64,000 nucleotides of DNA from Pseudomonas cichorii. Lineage in GTDB: Bacteria; Pseudomonadota; Gammaproteobacteria; Pseudomonadales; Pseudomonadaceae. The stretch's first letter is position 1. Each line of letters opens with the position of its first letter. The stretch covers positions 5,570,001 to 5,634,000 of the forward strand of contig NZ_CP074349.1 in the NCBI RefSeq assembly GCF_018343775.1, in the 5' to 3' direction. Position numbers and translations under genes: made by a program. The notes beneath the pieces were generated by a model. That model did no database searches. It worked only from the letters and a program-made list of their open reading frames with translations, and was not told the origin of the DNA. Shown piece after piece: positions 18,418 to 27,021 of this stretch.

Positions 18418-19085
18418 GCTCCGGCCTCCCCGTCACCGATCAGACGACCGCGTTGCAAAGTCAGCATGCGATGACGCATACGTGCGATCAGTGCCAGATC
18501 GTGACTGGCGATCAATACACTGGTGCCCAGCCGGTTGATATCTTCAAACACGCCCATGATTTCAGCAGCCAATCGTGGGTCGAGGTTACCGGTGGGTTCA
18601 TCGGCCAGTAGCAAGGCCGGGCGATGCACGATGGCACGGGCAATACCGACGCGCTGTTGCTGACCGGTGGACAGGTCGCCGGGATACAGCTCGCCCTTGT
18701 CGGACAAGGCTACGCGCTCCAGCGCCGAATCCACACGCTTGGCGATATCGACCTTGGACAGCCCCAGGATCTGCAAGGGGAGTGCGATGTTGTTGAAAAC
18801 GGTGCGGTCGAACAACAACTGGTGGTTCTGGAACACCACACCAATCTGACGCCGCAGGAACGGGATCTGGGCGTTGCTGATCTGCCCGAGATCCTGACCG
18901 GCCAACATCAATTTGCCAGTTGTCGGGCGCTCCATGGCCAGCAACAGGCGCAGCAAGGTGCTTTTACCGGCGCCGGAATGGCCGGTAACGAACAGGAACT
19001 CACCGCGACGTACTCGAAAGCTCAGTTCATGCAATCCGACATGTCCATTCGGATAACGCTTACCGACCTGCTCGAAACGAATCAT
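18414..19085 (-). CDS. ftsE: Cell-division ATP-binding protein FtsE
   Basis: A 223-residue ABC ATPase: Walker A GHSGAGKST near residue 35, Q-loop FQNHQLL, signature LSTGQQQRVGIARA, Walker B LLLADEPTGNLD and switch His in ASHDLAL. It powers FtsX at the septum and energises peptidoglycan hydrolysis rather than transport. It overlaps both ftsY and ftsX by 4 bases, so the three are translationally coupled. Confidence 0.97.
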   Translation of the reverse strand: MIRFEQVGKRYPNGHVGLHELSFRVRRGEFLFVTGHSGAGKSTLLRLLLAMERPTTGKLMLAGQDLGQISNAQIPFLRRQIGVVFQNHQLLFDRTVFNNIALPLQILGLSKVDIAKRVDSALERVALSDKGELYPGDLSTGQQQRVGIARAIVHRPALLLADEPTGNLDPRLAAEIMGVFEDINRLGTSVLIASHDLALIARMRHRMLTLQRGRLIGDGEAGA

Positions 19086-20557
19086 GTACGCTCCCGCTCC
19101 GCAAACAGAGCCTGGACAAAGGGTTCGGCTTCGAAGGTACGCAAATCGTCGATACCCTCGCCCACGCCGATATAACGGATTGGCAGGCCGAACTGTTTGG
19201 CCAAGGCGAAGATCACACCGCCTTTTGCCGTGCCATCGAGTTTAGTGAGCGCCAAGCCGGTCAGGGAGACCGTCTGGTTGAATTGCTTGGCCTGATTGAT
19301 TGCGTTCTGACCGGTGCCGGCGTCCAGTACGAGCAGAACTTCGTGAGGCGCTTCGGTATCCAGCTTGCCGATCACCCGGCGAACCTTTTTCAGTTCTTCC
19401 ATCAGGTTGTCTTTGGTGTGCAGACGACCTGCGGTGTCAGCGATCAGCACATCGACGCCACGGGCCTTGGCGGCCTGCACGGCATCGAAGATAACCGAGG
19501 CCGAGTCGGCACCGGTGTGCTGGGCGATGACCGGTATCTGGTTGCGCTCGCCCCAGACCTGCAATTGCTCGACCGCTGCGGCACGGAAGGTATCCCCCGC
19601 CGCCAGCATGACTTTCTTGCCTTCGAGCTGCAGCTTCTTGGCCAGCTTGCCGATGGTCGTGGTCTTGCCCGCGCCATTGACGCCCACCACCAGAATCACG
19701 AATGGCTTGTGCTCGGCCTTGATGACCAGAGGCTGCTCGACAGGCTTGAGCATCGCCGCCAGTTCGCCTTGCAGCGAGGTGTACAGTGCCTGAGCGTCGG
19801 TCAACTGCTTGCGCGCAACCTTCTGGGTCAGGCTCTGGATAATCACAGAGGTGGCTTCGACACCCACGTCTGCGGTCAGCAGGCGGGTTTCGATTTCCTC
19901 CAGCAGATCATCGTCGATGGCCTTTTTGCCCAGGAACAGGCTTGCCATGCCTTCGCCAATGCTGGCGCTGGTTTTCGACAGCCCCTGCTTGAGGCGGGCG
20001 AAGAAGCCCGCCTTGGGGGCCTCGGCCACTACAGGGTCGACTGGAACTGGCGCGGCTTCGGCAACAGGCTCGGCGACCGGTGCGGCAACAGGAGCAACCG
20101 GCTGCTCCACCACAGGAGCGGCAACCGGCGTTACCACTGCAACGGGCTCAGGCTCAGGCACAACGACTGGCGCAGCTTCAGGCAGCGAAGCAGGCTCGAT
20201 CACAGGCTCGGGAGCCACATGCACCTGCTGCGCAATCGGCGGCGTGACATGGACATCACGCTCATCGGTGAAGGCCACGGGCTCTTCAGCCACCGGCAAG
20301 GTCAGCCAGGGCTGCGGAGCCGGCTCTCCCGGCTGCACATGCCCATGAGGCTCTGGCGCGGCGGCTTCGTGTGAAGGTTCAGGGGCGCGTGGCGGCTCGA
20401 CAGGCGGCGTCGCGTCGGTAACCGGCTCGGTCTGGGCTGTGGATAACTCTGGCGCAGGTTCTACGGCTTCCTGCGGCTTTTTACGCAGCCATCCGAACAG
20501 GCCTTTCTTTTCTCCAGCCGCGGCTGGGGTCTTCTTGTCGTCGTTGGAACCAAACAT
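19082..20557 (-). CDS. ftsY: Signal recognition particle receptor FtsY
   Basis: A 491-residue SRP-GTPase. The NG domain (from about residue 185) carries G1 GVNGAGKTTTIGK, DTFRAAAVEQL, G3 DTAGRLHTK, G4 TKLDGTAKGG and the C-terminal GVGEGIDDL. It docks ribosome-SRP complexes to the inner membrane. The N-terminal A region of about 180 residues is low-complexity, rich in Pro, Val, Ala and Glu (PVAAPVAEPVAEAAPVP), and acidic, as is common but variable in this family. First gene of ftsY-ftsE-ftsX. Confidence 0.97.
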   Translation of the reverse strand: MFGSNDDKKTPAAAGEKKGLFGWLRKKPQEAVEPAPELSTAQTEPVTDATPPVEPPRAPEPSHEAAAPEPHGHVQPGEPAPQPWLTLPVAEEPVAFTDERDVHVTPPIAQQVHVAPEPVIEPASLPEAAPVVVPEPEPVAVVTPVAAPVVEQPVAPVAAPVAEPVAEAAPVPVDPVVAEAPKAGFFARLKQGLSKTSASIGEGMASLFLGKKAIDDDLLEEIETRLLTADVGVEATSVIIQSLTQKVARKQLTDAQALYTSLQGELAAMLKPVEQPLVIKAEHKPFVILVVGVNGAGKTTTIGKLAKKLQLEGKKVMLAAGDTFRAAAVEQLQVWGERNQIPVIAQHTGADSASVIFDAVQAAKARGVDVLIADTAGRLHTKDNLMEELKKVRRVIGKLDTEAPHEVLLVLDAGTGQNAINQAKQFNQTVSLTGLALTKLDGTAKGGVIFALAKQFGLPIRYIGVGEGIDDLRTFEAEPFVQALFAERERT

Positions 20558-20812
20558 GGAGGACGGCTATCTCAAGGTAGCGAAACGCCATGAAGCGCTT
20601 CGGAAAATTCTGACATGTTACCAAGACTGCTTTTAGGGCTGCTTGTTCATTAGGCCGTCTTGATTGGCCTGATGTTTAACCGCGATTTGAACAGGTTTCA
20701 CTCGCACTTGGCTAATGAAGGCTGTTTCTGTCGCAAACGGATCAGTATCCTAACACCCCCGCGCCCGCCGACGCTAAGTTCAAGCGGGCAGTCCTACAGG
20801 TTCAAATTACGA

Positions 20813-22165
20813 ATGAATGCTCTAGCCCGCCGCGCCGCTGGCCTGCTGCTCAGCACGATTTGTCTGCCCCTGACAGCATTGGCCGCCGATCCACAGCCTA
20901 CTCATGAGTTCACCCTGGGCAATGGCCTGAAAGTCATCGTCCGCGAAGACCATCGCGCACCGGTGGTCGTTTCCCAGATCTGGTACAAGGTCGGCTCCAG
21001 CTACGAGACGCCGGGCCAGACCGGTCTGTCCCACGCGCTTGAGCACATGATGTTCAAAGGCAGCAGCAAGACAGGTCCTGGCGAATCCTCATTGATCCTG
21101 CGGGATCTGGGCGCCGAAGAGAACGCCTTCACCAGCGACGACTACACCGCCTACTATCAGGTGCTGGCCCGCGACCGCCTGAGCGTGGCCCTGGAGCTGG
21201 AGGCCGATCGCATGGCCACCCTGAAGCTGCCGGCAGACGAATTCAGCCGCGAAATCGAAGTCATCAAGGAAGAGCGCCGCCTGCGCACCGATGACAAGCC
21301 CATGAGCAAGGTGTTCGAGCGCTTCAAGGCCATGGCCTACCCGGCCAGCGGCTATCACACGCCGACCATCGGCTGGATGAAAGACCTGGACCGCATGCAG
21401 ATCGAGGATCTGCGTCACTGGTACCAATCCTGGTACACCCCGAACAACGCCACGCTGGTGGTGGTCGGCGATGTACAGCCTGACGAAGTCAAAGCCCTGG
21501 CCGAGCGCTTTTTCGGCTCGATCCCGCGCCGCGATGTGCCGCCAGCGAAAAAACCGCTGGAACTGGCAGAGCCAGGCGAACGCCGCATCAGCATGCACGT
21601 CAAGACTCAGCAGCCAAGCCTGCTTTTCGGCTTCAACGTGCCGAGCCTGAGCACTGCTGAGGACCAGCGCTCTATCAATGCCCTGCGCCTGATCTCCGCT
21701 CTGCTCGACGGCGGCTACAGCGCACGCATCCCGACCCGTCTGGAGCGTGGCGAAGAGTTGGTATCCAACGCATCGTCCATGTACAACGCCTTCGTGCGCG
21801 GCGACAGCCTGTTCATGATCAGCGCGACCCCCAATGTGCAGAAGAAAAAAACCCTGGCCGATGTCGAGGCTGGCATCTGGCGCCTGCTCAATGACCTGAA
21901 AACCAAGGCACCGTCGGCCGAAGAGCTGGAGCGCGTGCGGGCCCAGGTGATTGCCGGCGTGGTCTACGAGCGCGATTCGATCACCAGCCAGGCCACCACC
22001 ATCGGCCAGCTGGAAACCGTCGGCCTTTCCTGGAAGCTGATCGACGAAGAGCTGGCTGCCCTGCAAAGCGTGACCCCTGAAGACATTCAGAAAGCCGCCA
22101 ACACCTATTTCACCCGTGAACGCCTCAGCGTTGCACACGCTCTGCCTGAGGAGAAAGCCAAATGA
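20813..22165 (+). CDS. M16 family zinc metallopeptidase, catalytic subunit
   Basis: The ATG at 20813 gives 450 residues with a signal peptide (cleavage after LTALA). The inverted zinc motif HxxEH is His74-Ala-Leu-Glu77-His78, with the third ligand Glu in the following EEN-containing helix. A second, inactive M16 half follows from about residue 220. The protein is likely periplasmic. It overlaps the next M16 gene by 4 bases; the two resemble the paired PqqL-like or mitochondrial-type processing peptidases in which one partner is catalytic. Substrate unknown. Confidence 0.92.
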   Translation: MNALARRAAGLLLSTICLPLTALAADPQPTHEFTLGNGLKVIVREDHRAPVVVSQIWYKVGSSYETPGQTGLSHALEHMMFKGSSKTGPGESSLILRDLGAEENAFTSDDYTAYYQVLARDRLSVALELEADRMATLKLPADEFSREIEVIKEERRLRTDDKPMSKVFERFKAMAYPASGYHTPTIGWMKDLDRMQIEDLRHWYQSWYTPNNATLVVVGDVQPDEVKALAERFFGSIPRRDVPPAKKPLELAEPGERRISMHVKTQQPSLLFGFNVPSLSTAEDQRSINALRLISALLDGGYSARIPTRLERGEELVSNASSMYNAFVRGDSLFMISATPNVQKKKTLADVEAGIWRLLNDLKTKAPSAEELERVRAQVIAGVVYERDSITSQATTIGQLETVGLSWKLIDEELAALQSVTPEDIQKAANTYFTRERLSVAHALPEEKAK

Positions 22166-23655
22166 TCAAGCGCAATACTCCCCGTCACGCCTTGCTGGGC
22201 CTGGCCCTGAGCGTTTCGCTCGGCGCATTCGTTGCCCAGCCGGCTCTGGCAGACAACGCAGCCGGCAGCGATACCACGCCAGCCCCTGCGCAACTGGGCA
22301 GCCAGTTGCAGACTCTCAAGGAGCTGGACGGCAAGACCCCAGCCCGTCGCACGCTGAACATCCAGACCTGGAACACCGCCGAAGGCGCCAAGGTGCTGTT
22401 CGTCGAGTCCCGCGAACTGCCGATGTTCGACCTGCGCCTGATCTTCGCCGCAGGCAGCAGCCAGGACAAAGCCTCGCCCGGCATCGCACTGCTGACCAAC
22501 GCCATGCTCAATGAAGGCGTCAAGGGCAAGGATGTCAGCGCCATCGCCCAGGGTTTTGAAGGCCTGGGTGCCGATTTCGGCAACGGTTCCTACCGCGACA
22601 TGGCCGTGGCTTCGCTGCGCAGCCTCAGCGCCACTGACAAACGCGAGCCGGCTTTGAAGCTGTTCGGCGAGGTCGTGGGCAAACCCACTTTCCCTGCCGA
22701 CTCGCTGGCCCGCATCAAGAACCAGTTGCTCTCCAGTTTCGAGCAGAAAAAGCAGAACCCGGGCGCCATTGCCGGTCAGGAACTGTTCAAGAAACTGTAC
22801 GGTGACCATCCTTACGCACACCCAAGTGACGGCGATGCCAAAAGCATCAACGCTATCACCCTCGCCCAGCTCAAGGCCTTTCATGCCAAGGGCTATGCGG
22901 CTGGCAATGCGGTCATCGCACTAGTCGGCGACCTGTCACGGGACGAAGCGCAAGCCATCGCCGCACAGGTCTCGGCGTCGCTGCCAAAAGGCCCGGCACT
23001 GCCGAAGATCGCCAAGGCTGTCGAACCCAAGCCTGCAAGCACGCATATCGAGTTCCCCTCCAACCAGACTCACCTGATGCTGGCGCAGATCGGTATCGAT
23101 CGTAACGACCCGGACTACGCGGCACTGAGCATCGGCAACTCGATCCTGGGCGGTGGCGGTTTCGGCAGTCGCTTGATGACTGAAGTCCGCGAAAAGCGCG
23201 GCCTGACCTACGGCGTGTCGTCCGGGTTCTCCCCGATGCAGGCGCTGGGGCCTTTCACGATCGGCCTGCAAACCCGCGCAGACATGAGCGAGAACACCCT
23301 GAAACTGGTCCAGGACATCGTGCGTGACTTCCTCGCCAATGGCCCGACCCAGAAAGAACTCGACGACGTCAAACGCGAGCTGACCGGCAGCTTCCCGCTG
23401 ACCGCCGCCAACAACTCCGCGATTGTCGGCCAGTTGGGCTCCATCGGTTTCTATGACCTGCCGCTGACCTTTCTTGAGGACTACATGACTCAGGCCCAGA
23501 GCGTGACGGTCGATCAGGTCAAGACCGCCATGAACAAACACCTGAGCGCCGACAAGATGGTGATCGTCACGGTTGGCCCGACAGTGCCACAAAAGCCGCT
23601 GCCGCCGCCCACCGACAAACCCGTTCAACGACCTACAGGGGTTCCGGAGCACTAA
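22162..23655 (+). CDS. M16 family peptidase-like protein, non-catalytic subunit
   Basis: A 497-residue secreted protein (signal cleavage after QPALA). It has M16 folds, but at the HxxEH position it reads LLTNAMLNEG, so the zinc site is lost. It keeps the C-terminal-domain segment REKRGLTYGVSSGF, which binds substrate in this family. This fits a partner subunit that helps hold substrate for the upstream enzyme. Coupled to the previous gene by a 4-base overlap and touching rsmD (stop and start share an A). Confidence 0.92.
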   Translation: MIKRNTPRHALLGLALSVSLGAFVAQPALADNAAGSDTTPAPAQLGSQLQTLKELDGKTPARRTLNIQTWNTAEGAKVLFVESRELPMFDLRLIFAAGSSQDKASPGIALLTNAMLNEGVKGKDVSAIAQGFEGLGADFGNGSYRDMAVASLRSLSATDKREPALKLFGEVVGKPTFPADSLARIKNQLLSSFEQKKQNPGAIAGQELFKKLYGDHPYAHPSDGDAKSINAITLAQLKAFHAKGYAAGNAVIALVGDLSRDEAQAIAAQVSASLPKGPALPKIAKAVEPKPASTHIEFPSNQTHLMLAQIGIDRNDPDYAALSIGNSILGGGGFGSRLMTEVREKRGLTYGVSSGFSPMQALGPFTIGLQTRADMSENTLKLVQDIVRDFLANGPTQKELDDVKRELTGSFPLTAANNSAIVGQLGSIGFYDLPLTFLEDYMTQAQSVTVDQVKTAMNKHLSADKMVIVTVGPTVPQKPLPPPTDKPVQRPTGVPEH

Positions 23656-24245
23656 TGGCCAATCCACGTCCGAAGACCCATAACGGCCTGGGCCAACTTC
23701 GCATCATCGGGGGAGAATGGGGCAGCCGTCGCCTGACCTTCCCCGACGCACCCGGCTTGCGCCCGACACCCGATCGCGTGCGCGAAACCCTGTTCAACTG
23801 GCTGTCGCCCTATATCGCGGGCGCCAAGGTGCTGGATGTCTTCACCGGCAGCGGTGCGTTGTACTTCGAAGCCCTGTCGCGTGGTGCCAGCATGGGCCTG
23901 GCGCTGGACAGCAACGCTGCCGCCATCGCCAGCCTGCGCCAGAACCTGAACCTGCTGAACTGCACGACAGGCCAGATTGCCCAGACCGACGCCCTGCGCC
24001 ATCTGGAAACAGCCGTGGCAACGCCGTTCGACGTCGTTTTCCTCGACCCGCCTTTCCACCAGGGCCTGCTGGCCTCGGCCTGCGCCCTGCTTGAATCCCG
24101 CGGCTGGCTGGCAGAAAACGCCTGGATCTACACCGAAAGCGAAAACGCGCCCTCCACCACCGGCCTGCCGGGCAACTGGAGACTGCACCGCGAGAAAAAG
24201 GCTGGACAGGTTCATTATGCGTTGTGGGAGAGGGAGGGGGGTTAA
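23655..24245 (+). CDS. rsmD: 16S rRNA (guanine966-N2)-methyltransferase RsmD
   Basis: A 196-residue SAM methyltransferase: RIIGGEWGSRRL at the N-terminus, motif I VLDVFTGSGALYFEALSRGA near residue 58, and catalytic motif FLDPPFH (DPPF) near 132. It methylates G966 of 16S rRNA. It follows the M16 pair directly. coaD, which often follows rsmD in Pseudomonas, is absent; a repeat and a terminator come next, at what appears to be a synteny break. Confidence 0.95.
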   Translation: MANPRPKTHNGLGQLRIIGGEWGSRRLTFPDAPGLRPTPDRVRETLFNWLSPYIAGAKVLDVFTGSGALYFEALSRGASMGLALDSNAAAIASLRQNLNLLNCTTGQIAQTDALRHLETAVATPFDVVFLDPPFHQGLLASACALLESRGWLAENAWIYTESENAPSTTGLPGNWRLHREKKAGQVHYALWEREGG

Positions 24246-24256
24246 GCCCCCTCCTC

Positions 24257-24307
24257 AGCGGCAAGCTATAAGCTGCAAGAGAGGCTTGAGGCTTTTAACT
24301 TGCCGCT
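24257..24307. repeat. Family B inverted repeat, copy 1
   Basis: Outer arms AGCGGCAAG and CTTGCCGCT enclose AAGCTGCAAGAGAGGCTTGAGG-like sequence, split as arms rich in GCTGCAAG/CTTG. A related element lies after hslU at 33.97 kb. Confidence 0.65.
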
Positions 24308-24308
24308 T

Positions 24309-24345
24309 CCACAAAAAAACCGGCCAAAAGGCCGGTTTTTTGTGG
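24309..24345. terminator. Bidirectional terminator between rsmD and the malic enzyme
   Basis: Perfect stem with core ACCGGCC / GGCCGGT and loop AAAA, flanked by A-run and T-run so that both strands end in at least six T. It serves the convergent rsmD and malic enzyme genes. Confidence 0.9.
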
Positions 24346-24353
24346 AACTGCAA

Positions 24354-25622
24354 TCAACCCTTGAAAACATCATCCACGCTGGTCAGCGGGTAGTGCTTCG
24401 GATACGGCTGGGTAGCAACGCCGCTCTCGATGGCAGCCTTGGCCACTGCATCGGAGATCAGGCCCAGCAGGCGAGCGTCCATTGGTTTCGGAATGATGTA
24501 CTCACGACCGAATTCCAGCTTGATGCCGCCGTAGGCGTCGCTGACTTCCTGAGGAACAGGCAGCTTGGCCAGTTCGCGCAGGGCGTTGGCAGCAGCGATT
24601 TTCATTTCTTCGTTGATACGCTTGGCGCGAACGTCCAGAGCACCACGGAAGATGAACGGGAAGCCCAGCACGTTGTTGACCTGGTTCGGGTAGTCGGAAC
24701 GACCGGTCGCCATGATCACATCGTCACGGGTAGCGTGAGCCAGCTCTGGGGAGATTTCCGGATCAGGGTTCGAGCAAGCGAACACGATCGGGTCCTTGGC
24801 CATCAGCTTCAGGTTTTCAGCGCTCAGCAGGTTAGGACCGGACAAGCCAACGAACACGTCAGCGCCATCCAGAGCTTCGCTCAGGGTGCGCTTTTCGGTC
24901 GCGTGGGCGAACACAGCCTTGTACTGGTTCAGGTCGGTACGGCCGGAGTGAACCACGCCAGTACGGTCAACCATGAAGATGTTCTCGATCTTCGCGCCCA
25001 TGCTCACCAGCAGCTTCATGCAGGAGATGGCAGCAGCGCCAGCGCCCAGGCAGACGATCTTGGCGGTATCCAGGCTTTTGCCCACGATTTCCAGAGCGTT
25101 GATCATGCCGGCTGCGGTCACGATGGCGGTGCCGTGCTGGTCATCATGGAAAACCGGGATGTCGCACTGTTCGATCAGGGCCTTTTCGATTTCAAAGCAC
25201 TCGGGTGCCTTGATGTCTTCCAGGTTGATGCCACCGAAAGTGATGGAGATGCGTTTTACAGTGTCGATGAAAGCTTGCGGGCTTTCGGAATCGACTTCGA
25301 TATCGAAAACGTCGATACCGGCGAAACGCTTGAACAGAACCCCTTTACCTTCCATGACCGGTTTGGAAGCCAATGGGCCCAGATCGCCGAGGCCCAGGAT
25401 CGCGGTGCCATCGGAAATAACTGCTACCAGGTTGCCTTTGCCGGTGTACTTGTAGGCAAGTTCAGGATCACGGGCAATTTCACGCACAGGTTCAGCAACG
25501 CCAGGGCTGTAGGCCAGGGACAGGTCACGAGCAGTTGCGGTCGGCTTGGTGAGTTCGACGCTCAATTTACCAGGACGTGGATTGGCATGGTATTCGAGCG
25601 CGGCAGTTTTCAAATCTGACAT
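24354..25622 (-). CDS. NADP-type malic enzyme, short form
   Basis: A 422-residue malic enzyme made of the malic domain (PGVAEPVREI, KGNLVAVISDGTAILGLGD with metal-binding residues) and an NAD(P)-binding domain (LGAGAAAISCMKLL near residue 190). It oxidatively decarboxylates malate to pyruvate. It resembles the N-terminal half of MaeB but lacks the phosphotransacetylase-like domain, as is usual for this Pseudomonas gene. Cofactor choice cannot be settled by reading. It has its own upstream region of 185 bp, with TTGACA (minus strand, 25712-25717) as a possible -35. Confidence 0.93.
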   Translation of the reverse strand: MSDLKTAALEYHANPRPGKLSVELTKPTATARDLSLAYSPGVAEPVREIARDPELAYKYTGKGNLVAVISDGTAILGLGDLGPLASKPVMEGKGVLFKRFAGIDVFDIEVDSESPQAFIDTVKRISITFGGINLEDIKAPECFEIEKALIEQCDIPVFHDDQHGTAIVTAAGMINALEIVGKSLDTAKIVCLGAGAAAISCMKLLVSMGAKIENIFMVDRTGVVHSGRTDLNQYKAVFAHATEKRTLSEALDGADVFVGLSGPNLLSAENLKLMAKDPIVFACSNPDPEISPELAHATRDDVIMATGRSDYPNQVNNVLGFPFIFRGALDVRAKRINEEMKIAAANALRELAKLPVPQEVSDAYGGIKLEFGREYIIPKPMDARLLGLISDAVAKAAIESGVATQPYPKHYPLTSVDDVFKG

Positions 25623-25807
25623 TTAGGGATTCCGCTTTTTTTACTGTGGGACAGACGGACCGCCGAGGATACGCAAGATGCATAGTCCTAACAAGACTGA
25701 CCAGTCACTGCTGTCAATAGGCGCAGGTATAGACTTTACGCTTAGAGGCCCGGAACAGAAAACTGCGGACCACTGATCAGTAAAAAGCCGGATTCGGGCA
25801 ATGAATG

Positions 25808-26635
25808 CTAGCGACTCGACAAGCTCAGCATGACCGGATGGGTAATCGGCATCATCCAGCGCGCCTGTCCTGACTCTAGACCACCGCGCCGGGAACGGTC
25901 CACCACCCAGCCGCGCGCCTCGATCTGCTTGCCTTTGAGGCGATCAAGCAGGCTGGAATCGAACAGAGGAATCTGCTTGGGAGCGATGCGCAATACCACA
26001 GAGTCCGACAGCTCGATCCAGATACCGCCGCGATTGCGCTGCACCCCCTGAACCTGTCCGGAAACCAGGGCAAAGCCGCCTTTGTCGATCTGCCCTGCTG
26101 GCTGGACCTGTGCATTACGCCAGACGCCCAATCCGGCCTGACGCGCCTTGAGTTCGGCGCTTTTCTGGCAATCGACCAGCGCCACGTTGGGCGCAACCGC
26201 CACCAGATAACCCAGGCCTTCGCCCAGCATCTGTGCTTCGAGATTGGCGCCGTTGCGGCCATAGACATTGGCCAGCGTACGACCGTAATGGTCCTGTGCC
26301 TGCTCACCGACCCGCAGACTGACCTGACCACCGCTTTCATCCACCAGCGCCTGCAGGCGGCGCTGGGCGGCCACGGCAAAAGGCTCGGCGGACTGGCCGT
26401 TCTTGCCGGTTTCGGGGGTATTGAGGCCGATCATCCGCACATTGCGTCCGTCGGCAAGCCGCAAGGTGTCGCCATCCACCACCCGTTGCACCTGGGCGAC
26501 CGGGAGCCCTTGAGGTGCAGGGCAGAAAGCCTGGGCACCGGATGACCATATCGCGGCCATAAAAAAGGCACCCACGAGGGGTGCCTTTTCAAGCTGCCTG
26601 GAGTAGCGCAAAAGCCAGCCCAGAGCGGCCAACAT
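25808..26635 (-). CDS. Secreted thermonuclease-like (SNase) protein
   Basis: A 275-residue protein if begun at the ATG at 26635, which overlaps the rpmE stop (TAATG). This start supplies a full signal peptide: basic residues, then a hydrophobic stretch ending GAQA before FCPAP. The SNase domain follows: VVDGDTLRLADG, RMIGLNTPETG with one catalytic Arg, and QDHYGRTLANVYG with a second. The C-terminal 100 residues resemble an OB-like extension. Likely a periplasmic nuclease. A later ATG at 26560 would remove most of the signal. The rpmE terminator lies inside these first codons. Confidence 0.85.
   Translation of the reverse strand: MLAALGWLLRYSRQLEKAPLVGAFFMAAIWSSGAQAFCPAPQGLPVAQVQRVVDGDTLRLADGRNVRMIGLNTPETGKNGQSAEPFAVAAQRRLQALVDESGGQVSLRVGEQAQDHYGRTLANVYGRNGANLEAQMLGEGLGYLVAVAPNVALVDCQKSAELKARQAGLGVWRNAQVQPAGQIDKGGFALVSGQVQGVQRNRGGIWIELSDSVVLRIAPKQIPLFDSSLLDRLKGKQIEARGWVVDRSRRGGLESGQARWMMPITHPVMLSLSSR
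26561..26590 (-). terminator. Intrinsic terminator of rpmE, inside the next gene
   Basis: Minus-strand stem GGCACCC / GGGTGCC extended by AAAA/TTTT pairs and followed by six T, 46 bases after the rpmE stop. It is within codons 16-25 of the downstream nuclease gene, where it encodes part of the signal peptide. Confidence 0.85.
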
Positions 26636-26856
26636 TACTTGGCTTTGGTTGCGCCGAACGCACCGAAACGCGACTTGAACTTGTCGACACGGCCGCCAAC
26701 GTCCAGAGTCTTCTGCTTACCAGTGTAGAACGGGTGGCACTCGTTGCAAACGTCCAGGCTCAGAGGCTGGGCGAGAGTCGAACGGGTTTTGATGACATTG
26801 CCGCAGCTGCAAGTAGCGTCAATGGCTTCGTAAACTGGATGGATATCAGCTTTCAT
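26635..26856 (-). CDS. rpmE: 50S ribosomal protein L31 (zinc form)
   Basis: A 73-residue L31 with the four zinc-binding cysteine positions: CSCG near residue 16 and [10 protein letters not shown] near 37. This is the zinc-containing C+ paralogue, usually replaced by a C- form under zinc starvation; no Zur box was recognised. Divergent from priA, as in other Pseudomonas. Confidence 0.98.
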   Translation of the reverse strand: MKADIHPVYEAIDATCSCGNVIKTRSTLAQPLSLDVCNECHPFYTGKQKTLDVGGRVDKFKSRFGAFGATKAK

Positions 26857-26926
26857 GGATACTTCCTCGGTCTAGCGAGCCGCCACCCAACACTATTGTT
26901 GAATACCGCACGCAATTAGGCGGCGT

Positions 26927-26954
26927 ATATTACCAGACAATCCGTCTGACGCAA
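26927..26954 (-). promoter_or_regulatory. Putative sigma-70 promoter of rpmE
   Basis: Minus-strand TTGCGT (plus-strand 26949-26954) and TAATAT (26927-26932) with a 16-base spacer, about 70 bases before the rpmE ATG. A TAAGAT at 26980-26985 on the plus strand may be the priA -10. Confidence 0.55.
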
Positions 26955-27021
26955 GCGAACCTTTAAACCGGTCGTCTGCTAAGATCGCCCCTCTTTCCTC
27001 ATCCACCACAGGAAGCATCGC

